From assembly GCA_017478725.1 (NCBI GenBank), contig JAFVDD010000018.1, positions 1 through 61,915 of the forward strand: DNA of 61,915 nucleotides, in the 5' to 3' direction. Shown here piece after piece: positions 41,356-50,500 of this stretch (the stretch's first letter is position 1; every line of letters starts with the position of its first letter). The notes under the pieces are model-generated. The model saw nothing but the letters and a program-made list of their open reading frames with translations. It did no database searches and was not told where the DNA came from. Origin of the DNA: Paludibacteraceae bacterium. Lineage in GTDB: Bacteria > Bacteroidota > Bacteroidia > Bacteroidales > Paludibacteraceae. Made by a program: the position numbers and the translations under genes.

Positions 41356-42894
41356 CTATCGCGCAGGCTGCCCGAGAATGGTATAACGTGCGCCGTCGGC
41401 AGATTGAATATATATTATTCCGTTCTCAATGACCTTGCTGAACCCCGGAGCTGTCTCTCCCTCTGCCGGCAACAGTCCGTCGGTTTGCGGCAGTGCCCCC
41501 GGGTCAGGCGAAGCGCTCTTGAAGACAGTGACCGTTGCTCCCAGATCGTTATAGCCCGTGGCGCTGTCCCACACATCCTTGTTGGCCAGACGGACGGCAT
41601 AACGGGGATCAGACGCTATCGAGGCGTACTTGTCCGGCAGGTGGAGATAGAGGTGATACGTACCCTCCTGCATGTCCGCCGGAAGGGAAACCTGTTCGTT
41701 GATCCAGCTGATGGCTCCATTGGGCAGCCACCTGCGCGGATCAGCCGTCAGGGGCAGGCGGTAGGTCTTATTGCCGTTGGAGAGAACCAGATAAACAGGA
41801 CGCTCGTTGTAGATAGGAGCATAGCCGGCATTGCGTATTTGAATGGTGACATTCATCTTGCCGCCGGGCGCAGCCTTGTCGCTATACCGGGCGGATAAGA
41901 GGTTGTAGCGATAGCCCATATAAATATTGAGCGTGTCGAAGAGTCCGCTGCTGCGCCAGCGGCTTGTGACCGGCGTGGCGTAGGTAGAGCCGCAGAAGGA
42001 CCAGTGGTAGGTGCTCATATCGGACGGCGCCTGGGCATAGCGGCGCTCAGCCAGCGCGTCATCGTCGTCGATATTGGTCTCGCCTCCGTTGGGCGTATAG
42101 AGACACTGGGTAGCCACATACCGGCGTTGCTGCGGGTCATCGCTCTTGTTGTCGCTGGCGTAGGTGCCCATATTGCCCCAGTCGTGCAGGAAGGCATCGT
42201 TATGGCATCCCATGCGTGCTTTAGTGGTTCCTGAGAATCCTTCGGACGCACTCAAGGGCGTTGCGTCGTTGAGGTATTCCTGCTGGATCATCGGATAGCG
42301 GAAGAGGATAAAGCAGTCGGCCGGGGCATTGGCGAAGAGGTAATCAATCACCTTGCGGCGGTTGGCCGTGACATGCTGCGTCTCATTGCCGTAGTTCTGC
42401 GAGTAATACCACTCGCCCCACACTCCCACGAAGCCTGCCTCCAGCACATAAATCACATCCGCATTGGCCGCCAGATGGGATTTCAGTTGCTCCAGATGCC
42501 TTTTCACCCATTCGGGCGTAGCATCCACCTTGTCGCTCTCCTTCTCGGTATAAGCGAAACGCAGCACACACTTGAGTCCCATATCCCGGAGGATCTGCAT
42601 GTCCGTGTCAAAGCCCTTCAGCACCGCCTCCGGCAGATCCTTCGACTTGAAATTGCCGAGATTGTAGAGCACGACAGGCATAGTCATACAATCCTTGTCG
42701 CCCCACGTGCTGCTGATATGGTTTTTGATGCGGTAGGGGCTACTCTCGGAGACCTTGCCGTTCAACTCTTCGGTAAAACCACGCTCGGGGTTTTTGAACA
42801 CCGTGGTATTATCCGGCGTATAAACCACGCTGACGGCGTGCGCTAAAAAAAGAAAGGCAAAGATGAAACTGCCTGAAACAAGAAATCTTTTCAT
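41356..42894 (-). CDS. Secreted DUF4874/DUF4832 protein with short C-terminal tail
   Basis: 512 residues. Cleavable signal peptide (MKRFLVSGSFIFAFLFLAHA), DUF4874-type region (~25-330: VFKNPERGFTEEL, VLRFAYTEKESD, ATPEWVKRHLEQL, GFVGVWGEWYYSQNYG, FRYPMIQQEYL) and DUF4832 sandwich (~340-470: IQIRNAGYAPIYNERPVYLV). The tail VIENGIIYIQSADGARYTIL follows a linker. It is a paralogue of the lipoprotein at 13074..14477, which is lipid-anchored and lacks the tail, again pairing tail with absence of a lipobox. It is the first gene of a three-gene operon with the HAD-kinase fusion and the CBM9-like protein. Function unknown; an exported glycan-active role is inferred from context. Confidence 0.78.
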   Translation of the reverse strand: MKRFLVSGSFIFAFLFLAHAVSVVYTPDNTTVFKNPERGFTEELNGKVSESSPYRIKNHISSTWGDKDCMTMPVVLYNLGNFKSKDLPEAVLKGFDTDMQILRDMGLKCVLRFAYTEKESDKVDATPEWVKRHLEQLKSHLAANADVIYVLEAGFVGVWGEWYYSQNYGNETQHVTANRRKVIDYLFANAPADCFILFRYPMIQQEYLNDATPLSASEGFSGTTKARMGCHNDAFLHDWGNMGTYASDNKSDDPQQRRYVATQCLYTPNGGETNIDDDDALAERRYAQAPSDMSTYHWSFCGSTYATPVTSRWRSSGLFDTLNIYMGYRYNLLSARYSDKAAPGGKMNVTIQIRNAGYAPIYNERPVYLVLSNGNKTYRLPLTADPRRWLPNGAISWINEQVSLPADMQEGTYHLYLHLPDKYASIASDPRYAVRLANKDVWDSATGYNDLGATVTVFKSASPDPGALPQTDGLLPAEGETAPGFSKVIENGIIYIQSADGARYTILGQPAR

Positions 42895-42923
42895 AGAATG
42901 GTGTTTTTAGTAATATTGCGCTG

Positions 42924-42931
42924 CAAAGTTA
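42924..42931 (-). promoter_or_regulatory. -7 box of the DUF4832-kinase operon
   Basis: TAACTTTG on the minus strand, 30 nt upstream of the start codon; no clear -33 box. Confidence 0.5.
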
Positions 42932-42981
42932 GTTAAAATAAACGGAAACACCTCCTTAGAGGGCTTCCTTTTTTTGCGCAC

Positions 42982-43011
42982 AAAAAAAACAGAGTAGTCT
43001 CCTACTCTGCT
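42982..43011 (-). terminator. Intrinsic terminator of the ftsK-lolA-trxB unit
   Basis: CAGAGTAG-GAGA-CTACTCTG followed by eight T residues on the minus strand, ~75 nt after the trxB stop. Confidence 0.88.
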
Positions 43012-43066
43012 TCAAGCGTTTGTTTTTCCTGCGAAAAGCCGTGTTCTGTTTCCGGGAAACGAAACT

Positions 43067-43082
43067 TTCGGAACGTTACGAA
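43067..43082. promoter_or_regulatory. Degenerate palindromic operator TTCGGAACGTTACGAA
   Basis: 14 of 16 positions match the palindrome at 23538..23553. It lies between the trxB stop and its terminator, ~140 nt upstream of the -7 box of the DUF4832-kinase operon. Confidence 0.5.
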
Positions 43083-43086
43083 AAGC

Positions 43087-44064
43087 TTACAGACTCTTGA
43101 TGTACTTGTCCGCCTCGATGGCTGCTTTGGCGCCTGAGCCTGCCGCCACGATAGCCTGGCGGTAGTGCGGGTCGGCACAGTCGCCTGCGGCGAAGACTCC
43201 GGGGAGGCCTACCCCCTGCCCCTCCCTAAAGGGAAGGGAGAAACACTGTGTGGAAGCTCCGTCGGTAATGATGTATCCCTCGGCGTCGCGGGCGAGGAAA
43301 CCGGCGAAGAGCTCGGTGTTGGGATGGTGGCCGATAGCGAGGAAGAAGCCGTTGATAGCTATATGACGGAGTTGCTCGTCCGGTTCGCCCTTGCGATAGA
43401 CGAGGTCGGCTCCTTCCACCTTGCCGTCGCCGGTCAGTTGGAGGGTGTTGTGCTCAAAGAGGACTTCGATCTTGGGATTGTTCAAGACACGCTGCTGCAT
43501 GATCTCCGACGCACGGAGATAGGGTTTGCGGACAATCATATAGACTTTTTCGCAGAGGCCGGCGAGGTAATTGGCTTCCTCGCAGGCGGTGTCGCCTCCG
43601 CCCACTACGGCTACTGTTTTCTTGCGATAGAAGAAACCGTCGCAGGTGGCGCAGGCACTGACGCCGCGGCCCTTGTAAGTCCGCTCGGACTCGATACCAA
43701 GGTATTTGGCGGACGCGCCGGTGGCTATGATAACTGCGTCGGCTTCATAGAGGTCGGTGTCTTCGACCCAGACTTTGTGAGCTTTCAGCTTTGAGCCATC
43801 AGTATTCAGCTCCACTTTCGTTACGATGCCGGAGACGAAGGTGGTACCGAAACGCTCCGCCTGACGGCGCATGTCGTCCATCATTTGGAAGGGCTCGACG
43901 CCGTCGGGATAACCGGGGAAATTCTCCACCTCAGTGGTAGTGGTCAACTGTCCGCCGAGTTGCGGTCCTTCGATGAGAACGGGCTGCAGATTAGCACGGG
44001 AAGCATAGATAGCGGCGGTATAGCCGGCAGGGCCGGAGCCTATAATCAAGCATTTTGTTTTCAT
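43087..44064 (-). CDS. trxB: Thioredoxin-disulfide reductase with a short in-frame insertion
   Basis: NADPH-dependent flavoenzyme that reduces thioredoxin. 325 residues: FAD motif IIGSGPAGYTAAIYASRAN, GGQLTTTTEVENFPGYP, redox-active ACATCDGFFY, NADPH motif VAVVGGGDTACEEA, and the C-terminal FAD-binding GVFAAGDCADPHYRQAIVAA. Between GYIITDGAST and PGVFAAGD there is an extra stretch (QCFSLPFREGQGVG), about 11 residues longer than usual. It is encoded by a C/G-rich palindromic repeat (43211..43240) and lies in a surface loop, so activity is probably kept. It lies 39 nt after the lolA-like gene. Confidence 0.95.
   Translation of the reverse strand: MKTKCLIIGSGPAGYTAAIYASRANLQPVLIEGPQLGGQLTTTTEVENFPGYPDGVEPFQMMDDMRRQAERFGTTFVSGIVTKVELNTDGSKLKAHKVWVEDTDLYEADAVIIATGASAKYLGIESERTYKGRGVSACATCDGFFYRKKTVAVVGGGDTACEEANYLAGLCEKVYMIVRKPYLRASEIMQQRVLNNPKIEVLFEHNTLQLTGDGKVEGADLVYRKGEPDEQLRHIAINGFFLAIGHHPNTELFAGFLARDAEGYIITDGASTQCFSLPFREGQGVGLPGVFAAGDCADPHYRQAIVAAGSGAKAAIEADKYIKSL
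43211..43240. repeat. C-rich palindromic repeat inside trxB
   Basis: CCCCCTGCCCCTCCCT followed by AAAGGGAAGGGAG, able to fold as CTCCCT/AGGGA(A)GGGAG-type hairpin. It resembles intergenic REP-like elements by composition and is read in frame. Confidence 0.6.
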
Positions 44065-44087
44065 ATTGGTGAGTTTGAGTTTTTTTT

Positions 44088-44106
44088 CTGGAGTTCCGGA
44101 ATTTTA
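44088..44106. repeat. Short CTGGAGTTCCGGAATT repeat between lolA-like and trxB genes
   Basis: Two words of the TTCCGGA family also found at 22210..22261 and inside ftsK. Confidence 0.5.
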
Positions 44107-44667
44107 GAACCGCATGTCATTGACAAAGGTGGTTGATTCGGGGCGGATGAGGTAGTCGGGTTCGGATGTCAGGAAAACCGGGTTGTTCAGTTTGAGGGTA
44201 GTGAGTTTTTTGCCCTCCTTGATGGTAGCCTCAAGCGGGATAAGGTCGCTGTTGCGTACCTTGAGCGTGAAACGGTCGATGCCGGCAGAGGCATCCTTGG
44301 GCGTCAGGGTGAGGAGGGTCAGTTGGCCGTCCTGAAGGGGACGTTCGGTCACGTTGCAACTCTCGGCGATAGCTTTCGCAAAGAGGAAGGGGTTGGCTTC
44401 GTACAGTTCCTGCTCGGAGGGGTTGGAAAGCGTGAGTTCATCCGTTTGGGCGGAGTACATATAGAGGGTTTTCCCGTCGTACGCCGCGTCCAGATCAAAG
44501 GCAGAGAGCCGGAACAGGCGTCCGTGGACGGTAATGGTGCCGGGATAGTTCAAGGGTGCGTTCACCTCTTCCGCCACCGTGACGGTGAAATCCGATTGCA
44601 GGGTCTTCGTCTCCAGGTTCGCGAGGAAAGATGAAAGGACGGTCAGTATGATTAGTAAATTGGTCAT
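44104..44667 (-). CDS. LolA-like outer-membrane lipoprotein carrier protein
   Basis: 187 residues from the ATG at 44667, where the signal peptide MTNLLIILTVLSSFLA starts; an upstream in-frame ATG would add 22 residues without signal character. Beta-rich body with LQSDFTVTVAEEVNAPLNYP, GRLFRLSAFDLDAAYDGKTL, YMYSAQTDELTLSNPSEQEL and ESCNVTERPLQDG fits the LolA/LolB fold. LolA proteins carry lipoproteins across the periplasm. The ftsK-lolA-trxB order is common in Bacteroidales, which supports the call. It has the short, divergent sequence typical of Bacteroidetes LolA-like proteins. Confidence 0.8.
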   Translation of the reverse strand: MTNLLIILTVLSSFLANLETKTLQSDFTVTVAEEVNAPLNYPGTITVHGRLFRLSAFDLDAAYDGKTLYMYSAQTDELTLSNPSEQELYEANPFLFAKAIAESCNVTERPLQDGQLTLLTLTPKDASAGIDRFTLKVRNSDLIPLEATIKEGKKLTTLKLNNPVFLTSEPDYLIRPESTTFVNDMRF

Positions 44668-44733
44668 TGTTGTAAACAGATTGACGGCATTTTTGGATTG
44701 CGGTAATTCAATTTGATTAGGACTTGCTCCCAA

Positions 44734-44795
44734 GATGATCCCGAGACGCTCCCGTCTCGATTCTCTCTCGATAGTGTCTCGCCAGTCTGATTTGG
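44734..44795. repeat. Interspersed element shared with 26594..26650
   Basis: CGATTCTCTCTCGATAGTG then TCTCGCCAGTCTGATTT; 17-18 nt at the right end are identical to the other copy. It can fold at GAGAC/GTCTC. It fills the ftsK-lolA gap. Confidence 0.7.
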
Positions 44796-44818
44796 CTACT
44801 TTACAGTCCCAAAGCAGG

Positions 44819-47392
44819 CTATTTCACACCGAGGTCTTCGAGGAGTTGGTCGAGTTGGGAGAGGTCCTGTATGAGAACGTCGCGTCCTTTGGGTCCTTTG
44901 TTGGGTCCGACGATACCGGCGGCTTCGAGTTGGTCGGACAGTTTGCCTGCGCGGTTGTAGCCTATCTCGAAGGCGCGCTGGAGGCGGGAAGTGGAGCCCT
45001 CCTGCTTGGTTACCACGTATCGGGCTACGTCGGCAAACATCGGATCGAGGCGTTTCATATCTACGCTACCCGGCGCGAGCGCTTCTCCTTCGCCGCCCTC
45101 GCCGAAGTATTCAGGCAGCTGGTACGGCTCGGTATAACGCTGCTGCTTGCTGATATGCTTCACTATCTCATCGACTTCGGGCGTATCCACGAACGCACAC
45201 TGGATACGTGTGACGGAAGCGTTGCCGGCATAGAGGCTGTCGCCGCGTCCGATGAGTTGCTCCGCTCCCTTGGCGTCGAGCACGGTACGCGAGTCGATGA
45301 CCGACTGGGTGCGCAGGGCTATACGCGTCGGGATATTCGCTTTGATGACACCCGTGACGATATTGACGGACGGACGCTGGGTAGCGAGGATCATGTGCAT
45401 TCCGACGGCACGCGCTTTCTGGGTGATTCGCGCGATAGGCGTCTCCACCTGTTTGCCCGCCTGCATGATAAAATCGCCGTACTCGTCGATGATGATGACG
45501 ATATAGGGCAGGTACTGGTGGTGCAGGCTGTCGCCGACCAGTTTGTTGGGGTTGAGGCGACGGCGTACGAACTTGTCGTTGTAGTCCTCCAGATTGCGCA
45601 CTCCGGCATCCATGAGCAGTTTGTATCGGTTCTCCATCTCGATGACGAGCGAGTTGAGGGTGTTGATGACCTTGTCGCAATCGGTGATAACCACCTGCTC
45701 GGGATCGGTGTCGGGCTGAGCGGCCAGGAAATGCTTGATGAGCGGTTTGTAGGGCGCGAACTCGACCATCTTCGGGTCCACCATCACCAGTTTCAGCTCC
45801 GCCGGATGTTTCTTGTAGAGCAGCGAGGTGATGATAGCATTGATAGCGACGGACTTACCCGTTCCCGTAGCACCGGCTACGAGCAGGTGGGGTGTCTTGG
45901 CGAGGTCGAACATAAAGACCTCGTTGGTGATGGTTCGTCCGTAAGCAATAGGCAGCCGCATCTTCTGCTCCTCCTGGAAGCGCTTGGAGGCAATGACGGA
46001 GTGCATCGAAACGACCTGCGGTTTCTCGTTCGGTACCTCGATACCGATAGTTCCCTTGCCCGGCATCGGGGCGATGATACGGATACCCGTGGCGGAGAGG
46101 GAAAGCATGATATCGTTCTCCAGCGCCTGGATCTTCGCTACGCGGACTCCGGCTTTCGGCACTATTTCGTAGAGCGTGACGGTCGGTCCGACCGTTGCTT
46201 TGATACTATCAATTTCTATGCCATAATTGCGGAGAGTGGTCACAATGCGTGCGCCGTTGGCGCGTTGCTCGTCCTCGTTGATGACCGGCGCCGCCTCGTT
46301 GTCATAGACCTTGAGCAGGTTGAGGGAAGGGAACTTATAGAACTCCAGATCCTTGCGCGGGTCGTAGGGTCCGAGTTTCTCCAGCAGTTTGTCGGGGTCT
46401 TTGGAATAGAGTTCGTCCTCAACCACCTCTTCTATCTCCAGATCGGCCTCGCCTACAGGCTCAGGTTCCGGCTTAGCCTCCTCTACCATCAGATCGGTAA
46501 GCGAAGCGTCGGCGGGACCGCCGTCATCGGGGAGCTCAATCTGGATTTCCGGAATTCCGGATTCCTGAATTTCCGGAGATTCCGGAGAATCCGGAGAATC
46601 CGGGGTCTCGATTGTGAAGGTGATTTCGTCCGGGGTATCGGAGGAGTCGGAGGGTTCGTCAACGGGCAAGTCGAGTGTCACTTCGGCGGGTTCGTCTGTC
46701 GGCTGTTCTTTTTTAGGTTTGCGCGCGAAAGCCTGCTTGAGCCAAGCGGCGAAGGCTTTGCAATGCGGGATAAAGTTCGGGTCAGTCACCACCAGAAAGA
46801 TGATGAGCGTCAGCGCCAGCAGGATGCTTATTCCCGCTATCTGGATATAACTCAGCAGCCACGCCGATGCGCTGTAGCCGAAGGCGCCTCCCCAGCGGAA
46901 CGTACCCAGATGGATCATCTGCTGCGCAAAGCCCAGCAGGAGCGCCCCCCACAGCACCCAGAACACACCGCCGCAGAGCATCTTGACGGCATGAATATCC
47001 CGGAAGACATGCATCAGTCGCAAACCGTACACGGCTATCATGAACACCAGCAGAATACTCACCAGTCCGAAGCTGCCGTCGATCATGAACTGCGCCAGCG
47101 TAGCACCCGGGAGCCCCAGCATGTTTTTCACCTCCAGACGGTTGGACACACGCTCGGCGTGATCCATAGCGAGCACCGACTGGTCAGCCGTGCCTGTGAA
47201 CAGATAGCTCACGTACGCCAGCAATGCCACTACGGCAAAGCCGAGCAGGATGAGTCCGAAGACCATCTGCGTGCGGCGGTCGAGGAAGAAGCGCCTGAGG
47301 CTCTCCCACCATTTCTCTTTTTCCACTTTGATAGCCCGCTCCTCACGGCGGTCGGACATACTATGGCTTGATTTGGATGATGTTCTGGGCAT
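44819..47392 (-). CDS. ftsK: DNA translocase FtsK/SpoIIIE
   Basis: Septal ATPase that pumps chromosomal DNA and activates XerCD resolution. 857 residues: N-terminal membrane domain with four to five helices (~42-215), an acidic Pro/Ser/Glu linker (~220-330), and the alpha/beta motor (~345-790) with Walker A GATGTGKSVAINAI and Walker B YIVIIIDEYGDFI, plus QRPSVNIVTGVIKANIPTRI. A C-terminal gamma winged helix follows (~795-850: SRLQRAFEIGYNRAGKLSDQ), which recognises the polarity sequences. The linker holds an in-frame TTCCGGA word repeat (46541..46605) read as TPDSPDSPESPEIQESGIPE. MSDRREERA at 47359 is an alternative start. Confidence 0.97.
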   Translation of the reverse strand: MPRTSSKSSHSMSDRREERAIKVEKEKWWESLRRFFLDRRTQMVFGLILLGFAVVALLAYVSYLFTGTADQSVLAMDHAERVSNRLEVKNMLGLPGATLAQFMIDGSFGLVSILLVFMIAVYGLRLMHVFRDIHAVKMLCGGVFWVLWGALLLGFAQQMIHLGTFRWGGAFGYSASAWLLSYIQIAGISILLALTLIIFLVVTDPNFIPHCKAFAAWLKQAFARKPKKEQPTDEPAEVTLDLPVDEPSDSSDTPDEITFTIETPDSPDSPESPEIQESGIPEIQIELPDDGGPADASLTDLMVEEAKPEPEPVGEADLEIEEVVEDELYSKDPDKLLEKLGPYDPRKDLEFYKFPSLNLLKVYDNEAAPVINEDEQRANGARIVTTLRNYGIEIDSIKATVGPTVTLYEIVPKAGVRVAKIQALENDIMLSLSATGIRIIAPMPGKGTIGIEVPNEKPQVVSMHSVIASKRFQEEQKMRLPIAYGRTITNEVFMFDLAKTPHLLVAGATGTGKSVAINAIITSLLYKKHPAELKLVMVDPKMVEFAPYKPLIKHFLAAQPDTDPEQVVITDCDKVINTLNSLVIEMENRYKLLMDAGVRNLEDYNDKFVRRRLNPNKLVGDSLHHQYLPYIVIIIDEYGDFIMQAGKQVETPIARITQKARAVGMHMILATQRPSVNIVTGVIKANIPTRIALRTQSVIDSRTVLDAKGAEQLIGRGDSLYAGNASVTRIQCAFVDTPEVDEIVKHISKQQRYTEPYQLPEYFGEGGEGEALAPGSVDMKRLDPMFADVARYVVTKQEGSTSRLQRAFEIGYNRAGKLSDQLEAAGIVGPNKGPKGRDVLIQDLSQLDQLLEDLGVK
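46541..46605. repeat. TTCCGGA word repeat inside the ftsK linker
   Basis: About eight copies of [A/G]TTCCGGA/AATCCGGAG words, all in frame, in the unstructured linker between membrane domain and motor. Confidence 0.85.
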
Positions 47393-47398
47393 AAAGAG

Positions 47399-47441
47399 AT
47401 GTACGATTTATGATGTACGATGTACGATTTAAGTACGATGG
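47399..47441. repeat. ATGTACGATTTATGATGTACGATGTACGATT word repeat in the ftsK leader
   Basis: Four copies of GTACGATTTA/GTACGATG words between the ftsK promoter and start codon, related to the trmO and SusD repeats. Confidence 0.8.
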
Positions 47442-47457
47442 ATTGCGAAATACCGCG

Positions 47458-47489
47458 CAAAGGTACGAAAAATATTTGACATACACAAA
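47458..47489 (-). promoter_or_regulatory. ftsK promoter
   Basis: TACCTTTG on the minus strand (complement of 47458..47465) with TTTG (47486..47489) 20 nt upstream; leader ~60 nt. Confidence 0.7.
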
Positions 47490-47518
47490 AAAAAATCGCC
47501 ACTACGGGCGATTTTTTA
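47488..47518 (-). terminator. Terminator of the giant-protein gene
   Basis: AAATCGCC-CGTAGT-GGCGATTTTTTTTT on the minus strand, starting at the stop codon. Its T-run overlaps the ftsK -33 region. Confidence 0.85.
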
Positions 47519-50500
47519 TTGGACAAAGATTTTCTTTCCTTCCGTAATATAGATTCCGGGGGTGAGACGCAGGCGCCATGTGCCGTCCAGCACTTCCGCC
47601 CCGGTAGCCACCTTGCGTCCCAACAGGTCATAGACGCCGTCGGTGGGTGCAGGCTGCTGATTGCCGTCAGGCTTCGTCTCGTCCGGCTGCTCCTCGTCCG
47701 GGTCGTCAAAGAGAACAGGCACGAACCAGACATCGTGTTTCGGTGCCGGAGCTACTGCCGGTGCGCGGTAGTAAATCCTGTTGTGGAGGACGTAATAGTT
47801 GTTGCGCGTCCATCCGGCTCTTGTCAGACCCGCCTCTTTGTTGGGATTGGCATTGAGGTGGAAACCGACGTTGGTGTTACCCAGAGACGGCAGGGTGGCA
47901 GTGATTTCACCTGTTGATTCATTGAGCGTTAACGTTCCCTCCATCTTCGGTCCGAAGACATAGACACGCCGGCTATCCACATAGGGCGTCAGCAACTGCT
48001 CCAGATATTCATAGGAGAAGATGGTGGAGATAGAGGTTGAAGGCGTGGTGGTAGGAATCGTAGCCTTGACATACGACGTAGCGCGGCGGGTAGAGAAGAT
48101 GACCGGTGTGCCGGCAGGCACGAAGTAATCGTTGTCCTCCTCCTCGTCCTCAGCCGTAGTGCGTCTGCGCAGAGTCTCGGGATAATTGGCTTTTACTGCA
48201 TCGTCATTGGTGTATTTACCGATGGCTTTGGGGTGCAGCATCGTCTCGCTCCACGGGGACTCGGAAGGTACACATGTATAGGCATTGGACGAGTGTGCGG
48301 GGTCATCGTCTTTGTTGGAAACCATCAAGTCGAACGGCACACAGAGGGTGGCATAATACCAGAGGGTAGAGAGCGTAGCTTCCTCACCGCCGCTGTGGGT
48401 CTCGATATAGAGTCCTGTTTTGTTGGCAGGCTCCATAGACCACTTGGTTTCATCCGCAATACCGATGTTGGCCGAGAACTTGACATCATAGATATCCTCT
48501 CCCTGACCATAGTTCAGATAGTATGCCGATTCACCACGGTCTGAATGATCACGCAGGGTTACCACCGCACCGCCGAGGTCGTCAATGTAGAATGAGGTAG
48601 CACTTCCTTCGGTCTCGGTCATCGCAGCGCCGTTGACATAGAGCCCCTGAGTCTGCATTTTGGCTGCGTTTTTGGTGCCGGTGATATAGAAGATGCTGGC
48701 AGGGTCGTATTCCGGTCCGGTAACAGGTATAGCGCCGCGGGTAGCCGGAGTAGAGGTAAAGCCGGAGCCTAAGACCTCATAGGTGGTGGTCACGCCCATC
48801 CTCTCATAGAAGTGCATCGGGATAGGCGTACCGCCGGCACCGGCGGTCAGTTCAATCTTGTGGGTATAACCGCTGAGGTATCTGGGGCTGGTGATACCCG
48901 ACGAGCCGGGTTCGTTAGAGAGACGGTAATAGCCCGGGGTGAACTGCACGATATTGGCATCGTTGTACACAATATCCTGCTTCGCCATCAATTGGGCAGC
49001 CAGCCCCAGAGAAGAATTCTTCTCCACCCCCTCATATGCCGTTTTGCCGGCATCGTTCAAACCGCCCACATTGCCGGCACCCTGATAGTACGGCGCGAAC
49101 AGGGAGTTGCTCAAACCGAACATCCACTCCGTCGGGGTGGAGGCTTTCAGCTTCATCGTGCCACCGCTATTCTCTATATAATAAGGTGTGCCGCTTCCCG
49201 GGATGGTCAAAGTCTGCACTTTGAAGTAACCGGAGGCGGAGCCGGGCAACAGTTCATAGACAGGATTGTTTGTGTCGTCCTTCTTCATAACGATGTCGGC
49301 ATCAGCCACAGGTGTGGAGGCGGTGGTCATGACGTAGGTGGATTGTCCGCCATTCTTGAAGACATAACGGTTGTACATCACAAAGCCGTACGGGTCGCCC
49401 ACCGGTGACCAGAGGAAGTCGTTGGTATAGTGTCCCACCTGTCCTTCTACAGCCGTTAGTTTATTCGCCTTATAAGTATAGTGCGCCAGATAAGGTGTCT
49501 CATCGTTGGTTTCGAAGGTGTACCACTCGGTACTGTTCGCATTGGTCACAAATTTCGAACCGCTGTTAGACGACAGTCCGTCATCGAACTGATATTCGAT
49601 GTTGATACGCACGGTTGCTCCTACCAATTCCGGTTCAGCCCCCATTCGGGTAATCTGAAGGCCTCGGTAGTCATCGTCAAGTGCATGAACATGAGAAGGA
49701 GTGGAACGATCGCAATCACCATCGGTGTAGATACCCTCGACATAGAAGAAATACTTGCAGTTAGGTCTCTTGAGCGCCGATGGCACAGTCAATGAGTCAC
49801 CCAGCGTGATATGCCCTTTATTCACACAATAGTTCACGCCGTTGATGGTTTCGCCCAACTGGTAGGTAGCGGTTGTCAAGTCACGTTTGGTAGAGCCGGA
49901 GATGGTTTTGTCGCCAAGAGTTCCTCCTTTCTCAGCGCGATACTTTATCGTCTCGCTACTGCCTACATTGGCTATCACCAAGTGATAAATCACCGTGTTG
50001 GTCGAGAGACCGAAGATGATGAACTTGGTGGGGTCGGACGAAACAGTCGTCTCGCCATAACCGCTGAGTTTATCGGTAGTACCGGTTTTTTGCAGCATAC
50101 CGTATTGCCAGCCATCGGAGGCGGGCAGGAGCATGAAGGTAGAGGTGGCGGTTGCGGCCAATGTATTCGTTCCTACGGCGTACTTGCCGGAGTTCTTATG
50201 CTTGAGTTGGAGCGCATATGGGTCATCGCCCACAAACTGCCAGACATAGTCATCTGCACCATCCAATGCCCGAGCACCTCCGTCGGTGACATTGGTGCCG
50301 TCGGAAGCCATCATATTATCGGTGTACCAGATAATATTGTAGATCAGTTCGCCGCTGATATCCAGCGCGGCATCATTGGAGGCAGCATCGCGAGCCACCG
50401 TACCGCCTGTTGCATTACGGACATTCGGGACCTTGTACTCCGTCGTCAGAATGTCGTAGTCGGTGTAGCGTACATACACATCGTCTTCGTAGAGGCCGTA

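Noticed and set aside
44735-47371. An 878-codon open frame on the plus strand opposite ftsK
   Set aside because: It mirrors the codon structure of ftsK, has no recognisable domains, and ftsK on the other strand has all motifs. Long antisense frames are common in this window for the same reason.
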